Positions 8,312 to 17,144 are shown, numbered from the stretch's first letter. The stretch is DNA of 64,000 nucleotides from Paracoccus sp041927875 (GCF_041927875.1 NZ_JBHFHN010000007.1), one strand, 5' to 3'. The notes: generated by a model from the sequence alone, not told the origin. Numbers and translations: made by a program.

Positions 8312-9627
8312 CCGCCCTGCCCCCACGCTCGGCCTTTCCGCCCGGCTTCCTGTTCGGGGCGGCGACCTCATCGCATCAGATCGAGGGATCCGAACAGGGC
8401 GGCGCAGGGCCGTCGCATTGGGACACATTCGCCGCGACGCCGGGCACGATCGTCGATGGCAGCGACGCGCGGCTGGCCTGCGATCACCTGCGTCACTGGC
8501 AGGGCGATCTGGATCTGGTGGCCGGTGCGGGTCTGGATATCTACCGCTTTTCAATCAGTTGGCCGCGCGTTCTGCCGCAGGGAACCGGCGCGATCAATGC
8601 CGAGGGGCTGGCCTTTTACGACAGGCTGGTCGACGGGATGCTGGCGCGCGGGCTGAAACCGGCGCTGACGCTGTATCACTGGGATCTGCCTGCGGCCCTG
8701 GCCGATCGGGGCGGCTGGACAAACCGCGACACCGCGCTGCGCATGGCCGATTACGCGGCGCTGATCGCGCGGCATCTGGGTGACCGGCTGTGGTCGACCG
8801 CGCCGGTGAATGAACCCTGGTGCGTGGCTTGGCTGTCGCATTTCCTGGGGGCCCATGCGCCGGGCCTGCGCGACATCCGCGCCGCCGCCCGCGCCACCCA
8901 TCACATCTTGTTGGCGCATGGCCTGTCGATTGCCGCGCTGCGGGCCGAGGGGCTGGGCAATCTGGGCGCGGTCGTCAATCTTGAGCAGCCGATCCCCGCA
9001 GATGCCGCCGCGACCACGGCCACCGCGCGCTTTGACGCGATCATGAACCGGCTGTTTCTGGAGCCGATGTTTCAGGCGCGCTACCCCGACCTCGCGCTTG
9101 AGGGGCTGGCCCCGCATCTGCCGGATGGCTGGCAGGACGACATGGCCACCATCGCCGCGCCGCTGGATTGGCTGGGGATCAACTATTACACCTGCAAGCG
9201 CATCGCCGCGGCGCCCGGCCTCTGGCCCGCCTATGCCGAGGCCCCCGCGCAAGGCCCGCTGACCTCGATGGGCTGGGAACGTCACCCGCAGGGCCTGACC
9301 GCGCTGCTGGCCCGCGTGGCGCGCGATTATAGCGGTGCGCTGCCGCTTTTGGTGACCGAGAACGGCACCGCCGATCCGATGGGCGCGCCTGCGGGCACCG
9401 ATGATGGTGACCGCATCGCCTATCTGGCCGCGCATCTGGATGCCGCGCGTCAGGCGATAGCCCAGGGTGTGCCGCTGGCAGGCTATATCGTCTGGTCGCT
9501 GATGGACAATTTCGAATGGGCGCTTGGCTATGGCCAGTGCTTCGGGCTGGTCGCGGTCGATCGCGCCAGCTTGCGCCGCACCCCCAAGGCATCCTATCAC
9601 GCGCTCGCACAGGCTATGAGGCAATGA
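8308..9627 (+). CDS. bglA: Beta-glucosidase, GH1 family
   Basis: 439-residue cytoplasmic glycoside hydrolase family 1. FPPGFLFGAATSSHQIEGS is the usual N-terminal strand; acid/base Glu169 lies in PVNEPW and nucleophile Glu351 in LVTENG; WSLMDNFEWALGY near the C-terminus is the conserved sugar-binding segment. Start ATG overlaps the aglR stop (ATGA) and its stop overlaps the glucokinase start, so regulator, hydrolase and kinase form a coupled unit. It would release glucose from beta-glucosides; no beta-glucoside transporter is adjacent, so substrate may enter through the agl system or another importer. Confidence 0.9.
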   Translation: MTALPPRSAFPPGFLFGAATSSHQIEGSEQGGAGPSHWDTFAATPGTIVDGSDARLACDHLRHWQGDLDLVAGAGLDIYRFSISWPRVLPQGTGAINAEGLAFYDRLVDGMLARGLKPALTLYHWDLPAALADRGGWTNRDTALRMADYAALIARHLGDRLWSTAPVNEPWCVAWLSHFLGAHAPGLRDIRAAARATHHILLAHGLSIAALRAEGLGNLGAVVNLEQPIPADAAATTATARFDAIMNRLFLEPMFQARYPDLALEGLAPHLPDGWQDDMATIAAPLDWLGINYYTCKRIAAAPGLWPAYAEAPAQGPLTSMGWERHPQGLTALLARVARDYSGALPLLVTENGTADPMGAPAGTDDGDRIAYLAAHLDAARQAIAQGVPLAGYIVWSLMDNFEWALGYGQCFGLVAVDRASLRRTPKASYHALAQAMRQ

Positions 9628-10577
9628 TGGTGGAACAGGTTCTGGTCGCCGATGTGGGTGGCACCAACACGCGGGTCGCCCTGGCGCAGGGTGCGCGCGT
9701 CGACATGGCCAGCGTGATGCGCTTTGCCAATGCCGAACACGCCAGCCTTGATGCCGTGCTTGAAAGCTATCTGAAGGCGCGCGGCACCCCCCGCATCGCC
9801 GCCGCCGCCGCCGCTGTGGCCGGCCCGGTCGAGAACGGGCGCGGTCGGCTGACCAATCTGGATTGGGACATGGACGGCGACCGGCTGCGCGCCGTGACCG
9901 GGGCCAGTCGCGCCGTGGTGATGAACGATCTGGTCGCGCAGGGCCACGCGCTTGGCCATCTGGACGCCAAGGCGATGCGCCCGATCCTGCCCGGCACGGC
10001 GCAGGCTGGTGCTGTGCAACTGGTGATCGGCATCGGCACCGGGTTCAACGCCGCCCCGGTGCATGACGCCGCGACCGGACGGCTGGTCGCGGCCTCGGAA
10101 TGCGGGCATATCACACTGCCGACGCTGACCGCGGCTGATCGCGCCCTGGCCGATGATATCGCCGCGCGCCACGACGGCTTTCCGGGCGTCGAGGAAGTGC
10201 TGTCGGGCCGTGGCATCCTTGGGCTTTACCACCGTGCTGGCGGCGATCCGGCGGCGCGTTCGGCCGATTTCGCCAAGGCACTGGCGGCGGGGCAGGCCCC
10301 TGCGGTGCAGGCCGCCGACACCTTCGCGCGGATTCTGGGCATGGTCGTGGGCGATCTGGCCCTTGTGCATCTGCCCTTTGGCGGCATCCACCTGATCGGC
10401 GGTGTCGCCCGCGCCGTCGCGCCGCGTCTGGCCGATCCGGCCACGGGTGCCGCCTTCCGCGACGGTTTCCGCCACAAGGGCCGCTTCAGCGATTTCATGC
10501 AGCGATTCGCGGTGAACCTGATCGAGGACGATTTCGCCGCCCTGACCGGCATGGCCGCGCATTTGCGCCAGTTTTAG
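9624..10577 (+). CDS. glk: Glucokinase
   Basis: 317 residues. LVADVGGTNTRVALA is the phosphate-binding motif of the Glk (glucokinase) family; IGIGTGFNAAPV and ASECGHITLP are further family blocks. It phosphorylates glucose released by AglA and the GH1 enzyme and feeds glycolytic or Entner-Doudoroff metabolism. The frame is open upstream into the GH1 gene; the ATG at 9624 overlaps the preceding stop (ATGA) and a second ATG follows directly at 9627. Last gene of the aglR-bglA-glk unit. Confidence 0.9.
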   Translation: MMVEQVLVADVGGTNTRVALAQGARVDMASVMRFANAEHASLDAVLESYLKARGTPRIAAAAAAVAGPVENGRGRLTNLDWDMDGDRLRAVTGASRAVVMNDLVAQGHALGHLDAKAMRPILPGTAQAGAVQLVIGIGTGFNAAPVHDAATGRLVAASECGHITLPTLTAADRALADDIAARHDGFPGVEEVLSGRGILGLYHRAGGDPAARSADFAKALAAGQAPAVQAADTFARILGMVVGDLALVHLPFGGIHLIGGVARAVAPRLADPATGAAFRDGFRHKGRFSDFMQRFAVNLIEDDFAALTGMAAHLRQF

Positions 10578-10644
10578 GCCATCAACACCCCCAGTTCGCT
10601 AAAATACCCGCGAAAACAGTCCTGTCATCAAGCCTATCTTAACG

Positions 10645-10682
10645 CTTGGTCCTTATGCCTGACCGCATGTTGTTGGACCAAG
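10645..10682. repeat. Inverted repeat between glk and the chemotaxis operon
   Basis: CTTGGTCC at 10645-10652 is repeated as GGACCAAG at 10675-10682, a perfect 8-bp inverted repeat with a 22-nt spacer. No T-tract follows, so it may be an operator for the chemotaxis operon rather than a terminator. Confidence 0.4.
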
Positions 10683-10695
10683 TCAGGACCAGGCC

Positions 10696-10743
10696 ATGAT
10701 TGCAGCCAATGTTAAGATGACCAGCCGCGGGGTGCGGCGATGA
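10696..10743 (+). CDS. Possible 15-residue leader ORF coupled to the chemotaxis operon
   Basis: ATG at 10696 opens a frame encoding MIAANVKMTSRGVRR and ending in a TGA that overlaps the ATG of the next gene (ATGA at 10740-10743). An AGGA lies about 8 bp upstream. It could be a coupled leader peptide or chance; no homology can be judged at this length. Confidence 0.25.
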   Translation: MIAANVKMTSRGVRR

Positions 10744-11030
10744 CCGCGGTGATGCTTGCCGAACGGCTTGACCTGCCCGCGGCCGCGCCTTTGGCGGACA
10801 CGCTGCGTCAGGCCATCGCCGCCGCCCCGGATGACGACCTGATGCTGGACGGCACCCAGGTGACGCATCTGGGCGGCCTCTGCCTTCAGGTGCTTTTGGC
10901 GGCACGCCAGTCGCGCCAGCGCGACGGCCACGGCCTGCGCCTGCGGCAGCCCTCTGACAGCTTCACCCAGGCGGTCGCCGATTTCGGCCTGCCCGCCGAC
11001 ATCTTTCCCATTCAGGAGGACGGGGCATGA
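10740..11030 (+). CDS. STAS-domain protein of the chemotaxis operon
   Basis: 96 residues, a single STAS fold: LMLDGTQVTHLGGLCLQVLLAA matches the loop-helix around the site where anti-sigma antagonists are phosphorylated, but the usual serine is replaced (DGTQVTHLGG), so phosphorylation there is uncertain. First gene of the operon STAS-cheY-cheA-cheW-cheR-cheY; small STAS proteins head several alphaproteobacterial chemotaxis operons and are thought to modulate CheA or receptor arrays. The stop overlaps the cheY start by ATGA. Confidence 0.7.
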   Translation: MTAVMLAERLDLPAAAPLADTLRQAIAAAPDDDLMLDGTQVTHLGGLCLQVLLAARQSRQRDGHGLRLRQPSDSFTQAVADFGLPADIFPIQEDGA

Positions 11031-11395
11031 GTCTGTCGATCCTTGCCGTCGATGACAGCCGCACGATGCGCGACATGCTGCGCCTTGCGCTGTCGGGCGC
11101 GGGCTTTCAGGTCACGACCGCCGATGATGGCGTCCACGGGCTTGAGGTGCTGGGGGCGATGACGCCACCCGATGCCATCATCTCTGACATCAACATGCCG
11201 CGGATGGACGGCTTCGGCTTTATCGAGGCGGTGCGCCGTCAGGATCGCCACCGTGCCATCCCGATCCTGGTGCTGACGACCGAAAGCGCACCCGAACTGA
11301 AGGCACGCGCCCGCCAGGCCGGGGCGACGGGCTGGATCGTCAAGCCGTTCGATCCGGTAAAGCTGATCAAGGCCATCCAGACGGTCTCGGGTTAA
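11027..11395 (+). CDS. cheY: Chemotaxis response regulator CheY (first copy)
   Basis: 122-residue single receiver domain. Acidic pocket DD at 9-10, phosphorylation Asp54 in ISDINMP, Thr in LTTES and Lys in IVKPFD complete the CheY set. It carries no output domain. As the first of two cheY genes in the operon it may either bind the flagellar switch or act as a phosphate sink for CheA; sequence alone does not decide. Confidence 0.88.
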   Translation: MSLSILAVDDSRTMRDMLRLALSGAGFQVTTADDGVHGLEVLGAMTPPDAIISDINMPRMDGFGFIEAVRRQDRHRAIPILVLTTESAPELKARARQAGATGWIVKPFDPVKLIKAIQTVSG

Positions 11396-11407
11396 GGGGT
11401 ATTGCCG

Positions 11408-13654
11408 ATGACACATGATCCCATGGCCGAAATCCGCGCCTCGTTCTTCATCGAATGCGAGGAGTTGCTGGAGGCCCTTCAGGACGCGCTGACCGCGATG
11501 GACGATGCCATCGATAGCGGCGAGCCGGACCATGAAACCATCAACGTCGTGTTCAGGGCCGTCCATTCGATCAAGGGCGGTGCGGGGGCCTTCGGTCTCG
11601 ACACGCTCGTGGCTTTCGCGCATCGCTATGAAACCGTGCTGGACGAATTGCGCTCCGGTCGACTGGTTGTCGCCGCGGATGGCATGAAGCTGTTCTTCCA
11701 GGCCGCCGACATGCTGCAAGATCACGTCCGCGCCGCCCGTGACGGCACCGCGCCGCCACAATCCGATGCGGTGCTGGCCGCGCTTGACGCGCTGATCGGC
11801 GCGACCGGCGACGAACCCGAGGAGGAGGTTGCGGATTTTCAGCCGATGGTTCTCAGCTTCGATTTCGACCTGGGCGGCGATGACCCGGCACCTGAGACCG
11901 CAGCGCCTGCCGCGGGTTTCGACATTCGCCTGACGCCGCAGGCAGCGCTCTATCTGTCGGGGAACGAAACTGCGCTTCTGCTGCGCAGCCTGCGCAACCT
12001 GGGCGAGGCGCAGGTAACCTGCCGGATCGATCAGCTGCCCGCGCTTGAGGATCTGGTGCCCGAGGAGAGCTATCTGGCCTGGACCGTGGCCCTGACGACC
12101 GAAGCCAGTGAAGGCGATGTGCGCGATATTTTCGATTTCGTCGAGGATGTCTGCACCATCAGCATCACGCCCCTTGGCGCCGCCGCTGCTGCAATGCCGG
12201 CCGATGCCGACCCGCTGATGTCCCTCGTCATCCCCGATGAGGAGGATGAGATCAGCGAACCCGTCACAGCCCCGCCGACAGCGGCCGCCGTCGCCACGCT
12301 CGGACCCGCCATGTCGCTAGAAGCGCCGACCCCCATGCCGATCGCGCAAACCTTGGCAGACACGCCCAACCCGCAGGCCGCCGCACCTGCCGTTGCCGCT
12401 GCTCCGGCACCACGCGCTACTGCGGGCGGCGGCCAGGGCGCAGCCGAGGCGCCTTCGGCGACGGTGCGCGTCGATCTGGACCGTATCGACCGACTGGTGA
12501 ACCTTGTCGGCGAATTGGTCATCAACCAGGCGATGCTCTCGCAATCGGTGGCCGAAGCCGGTCTACCGCCCAATTCGGCGGTGATGAACGGGCTTGAGGC
12601 CTTCATGATGCTGACCCGCGACATCCAGGACAGCGTGATGATGATCCGCGCCCAGCCGGTCAAACCGCTGTTTCAGCGCATGGCCCGGATCGTGCGCGAA
12701 GCCTCGGCCGCCGTCGGCAAGGAGGTCCGCCTGATCACCGAGGGCGAGACCACCGAGGTCGACAAGACCGTGATCGAACGGCTGGCCGATCCGCTGACCC
12801 ACATGATCCGCAATGCGGTCGACCACGGCCTTGAAAGCCCCGAGAAGCGCCGCGCCGCCGGCAAGCCGAGCGAGGGCGTCATCACCCTGTCGGCGCTGCA
12901 TCGGTCGGGCCGCGTGGTGATCGAGATCGAGGATGACGGCGCAGGCATCAACCGCCCGCGCGTCCGCGACATCGCCATCGAAAAGGGTCTGATCCCGGCC
13001 GATGCGCAGCTGACCGATGCCGATATCGACAACCTGCTGTTTCTGCCGGGCTTTTCCACCGCCAAAGAGGTCTCGGCCCTGTCAGGGCGCGGCGTCGGCA
13101 TGGATGTGGTGCGCAGCGCGATCCAGTCGCTTGGCGGACGGATTTCGATTACCTCGGAACCCGGGCGCGGCACCAAGTTCTCGATCTCGCTGCCGCTGAC
13201 GCTGGCGGTGCTCGACGGGATGGTCGTGAATGTCGCCGGTGAAACGCTGGTCGTGCCGCTGTCCGCGATCCTGGAAAGCGCGACCATCAACCCCGACGAC
13301 ATCCGCAGCCTTGGTCCGCGCAGCAACGTGCTGCATATCCGCGGCGCCTTCGTCCCGCTCTACGACCTTGGCGCCGAACTTGGCTATCGCCAACCCAAGA
13401 CCAGCTATGACGGCGGCATCGTGCTGCTGACCGCCCAAGAGGACGGCCGCCGCTCGGCGCTGGTGGTCGATGCCATTCTTGAACAGCGCCAGGTGGTGAT
13501 CAAGGGGCTGGCCCAAAGCTACGGCCATATCCCCGGCGTCGCCGCCGCCACCATCCTGGGCGACGGTCAGATCGCCCTGATCCTCGACCCCGCCGATCTG
13601 GTCCAGAACGCCTGTGGCCATACCCGTCCCGCCGACCTTGCCCTTGCAGGATAA
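11408..13654 (+). CDS. cheA: Chemotaxis histidine kinase CheA
   Basis: 748 residues with the normal CheA order: Hpt (P1) domain with phosphorylation His53 in AVHSIKGGAG; a second alpha/beta region around 180-260 probably binding a response regulator; an Ala/Pro-rich linker (about 280-350); dimerisation helices with RIDRLVNLVGELVINQ; ATPase domain with the N box HMIRNAVDHGLESP, GAGINRPR and LSGRGVGMDVV; and a C-terminal CheW-like domain from about residue 600. A TTG two codons upstream (11402) is in frame, but the ATG at 11408 follows AAGGGG at good distance. It takes signals from receptors encoded elsewhere and phosphorylates the two CheY proteins. Confidence 0.93.
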   Translation: MTHDPMAEIRASFFIECEELLEALQDALTAMDDAIDSGEPDHETINVVFRAVHSIKGGAGAFGLDTLVAFAHRYETVLDELRSGRLVVAADGMKLFFQAADMLQDHVRAARDGTAPPQSDAVLAALDALIGATGDEPEEEVADFQPMVLSFDFDLGGDDPAPETAAPAAGFDIRLTPQAALYLSGNETALLLRSLRNLGEAQVTCRIDQLPALEDLVPEESYLAWTVALTTEASEGDVRDIFDFVEDVCTISITPLGAAAAAMPADADPLMSLVIPDEEDEISEPVTAPPTAAAVATLGPAMSLEAPTPMPIAQTLADTPNPQAAAPAVAAAPAPRATAGGGQGAAEAPSATVRVDLDRIDRLVNLVGELVINQAMLSQSVAEAGLPPNSAVMNGLEAFMMLTRDIQDSVMMIRAQPVKPLFQRMARIVREASAAVGKEVRLITEGETTEVDKTVIERLADPLTHMIRNAVDHGLESPEKRRAAGKPSEGVITLSALHRSGRVVIEIEDDGAGINRPRVRDIAIEKGLIPADAQLTDADIDNLLFLPGFSTAKEVSALSGRGVGMDVVRSAIQSLGGRISITSEPGRGTKFSISLPLTLAVLDGMVVNVAGETLVVPLSAILESATINPDDIRSLGPRSNVLHIRGAFVPLYDLGAELGYRQPKTSYDGGIVLLTAQEDGRRSALVVDAILEQRQVVIKGLAQSYGHIPGVAAATILGDGQIALILDPADLVQNACGHTRPADLALAG

Positions 13655-13658
13655 TGCC

Positions 13659-14126
13659 ATGAACATCGATACCAACATCCGCTCCAGCAACGATATCGAA
13701 CTGCTGTCCTTTCGGCTGGCTGAACAGGAATACAGCGTCGACATCATGTCCGTCCGCGAGATTCGCGGCTGGACCCGCGCGACGCCCCTGCCGCATTCGC
13801 CAGCCCATGTGCGCGGCGTGATCAACCTGCGCGGCACGGTGCTGCCCGTGGTCGATCTGTCCGTGCGTCTGGGCATGGACAAGGTCGACGGTGACAGTCG
13901 CAACGTGATCATCGTCGTCCATATCGGCGGCCAGACGGCGGGCCTGCTTGTCGATGCGGTATCCGACATCCTGGCCCTGCCCCGCTCTGAACTTCAGCCG
14001 CCGCCCACGATCGGCAATGAGGATGCGAACGGCTTCGTCCAGGCGCTAACCATCGTCGACGGCCGGATGATCCGCGTCCTGGATCTGGCTGCGGTCCTGC
14101 CCTCTGGCATGACGGAGGCCGCATGA
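13659..14126 (+). CDS. cheW: Chemotaxis adaptor CheW
   Basis: 155-residue CheW domain (LSFRLAEQEYSVDIMSVREI near residues 16-35; VRGVINLRGTVLPVVDL as the conserved core). It links CheA to chemoreceptors. Start ATG at 13659 is 4 bp after the cheA stop; the frame is open a further 15 codons upstream but that would overlap cheA. Its stop overlaps cheR by ATGA. Confidence 0.92.
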   Translation: MNIDTNIRSSNDIELLSFRLAEQEYSVDIMSVREIRGWTRATPLPHSPAHVRGVINLRGTVLPVVDLSVRLGMDKVDGDSRNVIIVVHIGGQTAGLLVDAVSDILALPRSELQPPPTIGNEDANGFVQALTIVDGRMIRVLDLAAVLPSGMTEAA

Positions 14127-14971
14127 GCGCGCCCGCACAAGCCGGCGGTGCCATTGCGCCGCCGACCGAGAAGGAACTCGGCGCCATTTCGCGCCTCCTT
14201 TACGAAGGCTCGGGCATTGTTCTGGCCCCTGGCAAGGCGAGCATGGTTCAGGCCCGGCTTTCCAAGCGGATGCGCGCATTGGGCGTGGCCGATTTCGCAG
14301 GCTACCTGAACCTTTTCGATACCGATGCCGCAGCCGAGGAGTCGCGCCATCTGGTGTCGGCCCTGACCACCAATGTCACACAGTTCTTTCGGGAATCGCA
14401 TCATTTCGATACGTTACGCACCGAGATACTGCCCGACCTGATCGCGCGTGCGCGGGCCGGCGGGCGTGTGCGCCTGTGGTCCGCTGGCTGCTCGAACGGG
14501 CAAGAGCCTTACACGATCGCCATGGAAATCGCGCAGGCGGCGCCGGACTTCGAAGCCTTGGACATTCGCGTCCTGGCGACCGATATCGACCCCGTCATGG
14601 TCGAGCGCGGGCGTAACGGCCATTACGAAGCGGCCGTGATTGCCGCCATCCCCGCGCCGCTGCGCAAGAAGTTCATGACCGAGGCCGGCACCGGCGCAAC
14701 AATGTCCGACAGCCTGCGCCGCCTCGTCAGCTTCCGCGAACTGAACCTGCACGGCGATTGGCCGATGCGGGGTAAGTTCGACGTTATCTTTTGCCGGAAC
14801 GTCGTGATCTATTTCGACGCGCCATCCCAGGACCGCCTGTGGCGCCGCTTCGAGGACAAGATGGCCCCCGGCGGCTGGCTGTTCGTCGGACATTCCGAGC
14901 GCGTAACCGCCCATCCCCAATCCCGACTGACCACTGCCGGGATCACCACTTACCGTTTGTCCACCGCCTGA
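14123..14971 (+). CDS. cheR: Chemotaxis protein methyltransferase CheR
   Basis: 282 residues: N-terminal all-helical CheR domain, then the SAM-dependent methyltransferase fold with RLWSAGCSNGQEPYTIAM as the SAM-binding motif and FDVIFCRNVVIYFD as the late conserved block. It methylates receptor glutamates. Its partner methylesterase CheB, usually encoded next to it, is absent here. Overlaps cheW by 4 bp. Confidence 0.92.
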   Translation: MSAPAQAGGAIAPPTEKELGAISRLLYEGSGIVLAPGKASMVQARLSKRMRALGVADFAGYLNLFDTDAAAEESRHLVSALTTNVTQFFRESHHFDTLRTEILPDLIARARAGGRVRLWSAGCSNGQEPYTIAMEIAQAAPDFEALDIRVLATDIDPVMVERGRNGHYEAAVIAAIPAPLRKKFMTEAGTGATMSDSLRRLVSFRELNLHGDWPMRGKFDVIFCRNVVIYFDAPSQDRLWRRFEDKMAPGGWLFVGHSERVTAHPQSRLTTAGITTYRLSTA

Positions 14972-14984
14972 GCAGGAGCTGGAA

Positions 14985-15371
14985 ATGAGCCTCAAGGATC
15001 AACTGCGCATCATGGTTGTCGACGACATGTCGACCAGCCGCGGCCTCATCGTTCAGGCGCTGGATGCCATGGGCATTACCCAGGTCGGCCATGCCACCGA
15101 CGGCGCCTCGGCGATCGGCGCGCTGGACAAAGCGCCGGTGCACCTGGTGATTTCGGATTACAACATGCCGGGCATGGATGGGCTGCAACTGCTTCAGCAT
15201 CTGCGCGGCAACCCCAAGACGAAGGGCGTCGGCTTCATCCTGATCACCGGCCGCGCTGACAAGGAGATCGTCGATACCGGCAAGCAGTTGGGCATGAACA
15301 ACTTCATCAAGAAGCCCTTCACGCCGGCGGATCTCAAGTCCTGCATCGAAGCCGTCGTGGGACGGCTTTGA
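14985..15371 (+). CDS. cheY: Chemotaxis response regulator CheY (second copy)
   Basis: 128-residue receiver domain with DD at 13-14, phosphorylation Asp58 in ISDYNMPGMDG, and Lys in IKKPFTP. The ITGRAD block replaces the common T/S-A pair by T-G. RBS AGGAG lies upstream of the ATG. It differs clearly from the first CheY, suggesting two roles such as motor binding and phosphate sink. The stop overlaps the next start by one base (TGATG). Confidence 0.88.
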   Translation: MSLKDQLRIMVVDDMSTSRGLIVQALDAMGITQVGHATDGASAIGALDKAPVHLVISDYNMPGMDGLQLLQHLRGNPKTKGVGFILITGRADKEIVDTGKQLGMNNFIKKPFTPADLKSCIEAVVGRL

Positions 15372-15865
15372 TGATGGCGCAAGGGGCAGCCAAAGAAGGT
15401 GCCTTGCAGGTGCCTCTTTCGGTCCTGTGCGACGGGGCAAGCGCCGAACTGCGGGCAGCCGCCGAACTTGCCCTTGCCCTGCAAGAGACGGTCTCGCATC
15501 TGCTGATCACCGCCCGACCCGGACGGGGGGATCTGGTGCAGATACAAAACCTGGACCGCCTGACGCAGGTCTTGCAGGATCTCGCCGAGCTGCTCACCGC
15601 CTTGCCAAGCGCGATCAGGTTGGGCGATGGCGACCGGGCGATGCCATGGCAGGGCCAGGTCGAAACTGGATCCGGCACGGGAGCGGACGGCTTGCAGCCC
15701 CGAGGTGGCGGCTATTGGAGAGAGGACATTACCGATATCCGCGTCGACACGGCTGCTGCCACACGTCACCTGCGACTTCGTGAAGTGGCCGCCGCCGTCA
15801 CGGGCGACGTTCTGACCTTGGATCACAGCCAGGCTGAGGAAAGTCAGCATGTTGACTGGTTATAG
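15371..15865 (+). CDS. Uncharacterised protein at the end of the chemotaxis operon
   Basis: 164 residues; I do not recognise the family. It has a helical N-terminal half (about 20-95, with LAELLTALPSAIRLGDG) and a hydrophilic C-terminal half with no signal peptide or membrane segment. Three successive in-frame starts (TTG-ATG-ATG at 15368-15376); the first ATG overlaps the cheY stop, arguing for coupled translation and for a role with the chemotaxis proteins. Coding character is plausible but weaker than its neighbours in the second half. It is too short and lacks the motifs to be CheB or CheD. Confidence 0.6.
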   Translation: MMAQGAAKEGALQVPLSVLCDGASAELRAAAELALALQETVSHLLITARPGRGDLVQIQNLDRLTQVLQDLAELLTALPSAIRLGDGDRAMPWQGQVETGSGTGADGLQPRGGGYWREDITDIRVDTAAATRHLRLREVAAAVTGDVLTLDHSQAEESQHVDWL

Positions 15866-16196
15866 GGTGCGTGCCCGATCGGGGGACGACCGCCGCGACG
15901 GTATGAGAGTGTGCATTGGTCAAAGCTTGCGGTGGGGTTTCGGTCGGTCCCTACCCGGGCCAACGAAGAACGACTGATCGGGTTGCGTCGTCCGGGCCGA
16001 CACGTGCCGCTGATCAGGCATCGCGTCGTGGAGGTTGAGGCGGCAAACGTGCGGTGCCGCACGGCACATCCCGCGCCGGAGAAATGGACCAGGAGTACGA
16101 CTTCGGCGCACGACCTGCCAAGCTGCATCCGCCTTACCAGCCATTACATCGGACACCGCTCGCCGTCGGTTTCTAAACCCGCGCGGCCGCGCGTTG
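15866..16196. other. Gene-free stretch downstream of the chemotaxis operon
   Basis: Open frames are present in several phases but none has a ribosome site, domain or family resemblance. No terminator hairpin with a T-tract was found. It leads into the 29-bp-period repeat region that ends at dctR. Confidence 0.5.
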
Positions 16197-16546
16197 GACG
16201 CCAGCGATCTTGGCCATTCTCCCCCCGATCTGTTGATGTCCTCGGCCATCTTCCGCTCTGGAGAGAATCTGAATCCTGTCACCGATCTGACAGCGGCGCC
16301 GATCCTTGCCTCGACCTTGTGATCATCCGCATCCGCCACACGGTCTGACGAGAATCCATACCCTTCCGAGGATCTGGCGAGGATACATACTTATTGGACG
16401 ATCCGGTGAAGCTCTGTAGTCGGTCGCAGATCTGACGACGCTCCACCCTCTGCCCGCGATAGGCCGATGATGCACCTGCGTTCCCCGATCTGATGACGGC
16501 AAGGCAAATCGGCAATGACCCGATTGAAGATCCGACGGTGACGGAG
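16197..16546. repeat. Degenerate array with 29-bp period downstream of dctR
   Basis: A core near GATCTGNYGA recurs at 16227, 16284, 16342 (GGTCTGACGA), 16371, 16400 (GATCCGGTGA), 16429, 16458 (GATAGGCCGA) and 16487, with weaker copies at 16197, 16255, 16313, 16517 and 16546. Steps are 28-30 bp throughout. The roughly 19 bp between cores differ from unit to unit. Not a CRISPR: the core is too short and the period too small. Function unknown. Confidence 0.6.
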
Positions 16547-16547
16547 A

Positions 16548-17144
16548 TCAGCTTTCGATGCGGCCGATCATGCGGGCCAGGTCGACGGCGTTGCGGGCCT
16601 GCATCTTTTCCAGCACGCGCGCGCGGTGGACCTCGACGGTGCGGATGGTGATGTGCAGGCGATCGGCGATTTCCTTGTTCTGAAGGCCAGCGACCATTGC
16701 CTCCATCACCTCGGCCTCGCGCGGCGACAGGCTGCTGCGGGCGGATTGCAGGCGTTCGCGCAGCGCACGGTCGGTGTCGCGGGCGGCCGCTTGCGCCAGA
16801 ACCGCCAGCACGCGATCGACCAGCATATTCGATTGAAAGGGCTTTTCGATGAAATCGGCCGCCCCCAGCTTCAGGCAGTCGACCGCCATCGGGATGTCGC
16901 CATGGCCGGTCAGAAAAATCACCGGATGGGCGATGCCGCGCGCCTGCAATCGGGCAAAGACCTCGCGCCCCGACATGCCCGACAGGCGCATGTCCAGCAG
17001 GATGCAGTCGCCGGGCGCGGGCTGCCAGCCGGCCAGGAAGGCCTCGCCCGAGGCCCAGACCCGCACATCGACGGCACGCGACCGGAACAGCCACATCAGG
17101 GAATCGCGGATCGCGTCATCATCATCGACGATCTGGACGGTCAT
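16548..17144 (-). CDS. dctR: FixJ/LuxR-type response regulator DctR
   Basis: 198 residues: receiver domain starting TVQIVDDDDAIRDSL (acidic pocket), phosphorylation Asp in ILLDMRLSGMSG, Thr in FLTGHGDIPMA and Lys in FIEKPFQ, then a LuxR/FixJ helix-turn-helix with LSPREAEVMEAMVAGLQNKE and IADRLHITIRTVEVHR. The ATG at 17144 overlaps the dctS stop (ATGA); longer upstream starts would lie inside dctS. It probably activates dctPQM when phosphorylated by DctS, as known for Rhodobacter capsulatus DctSR. Its gene is flanked by two different repeat arrays. Confidence 0.85.
   Translation of the reverse strand: MTVQIVDDDDAIRDSLMWLFRSRAVDVRVWASGEAFLAGWQPAPGDCILLDMRLSGMSGREVFARLQARGIAHPVIFLTGHGDIPMAVDCLKLGAADFIEKPFQSNMLVDRVLAVLAQAAARDTDRALRERLQSARSSLSPREAEVMEAMVAGLQNKEIADRLHITIRTVEVHRARVLEKMQARNAVDLARMIGRIES

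Noticed and set aside
16197..16546. CRISPR array
   Set aside because: The conserved core is only about 10 bp, the period 29 bp is too short for repeat plus spacer, and no cas gene is near.
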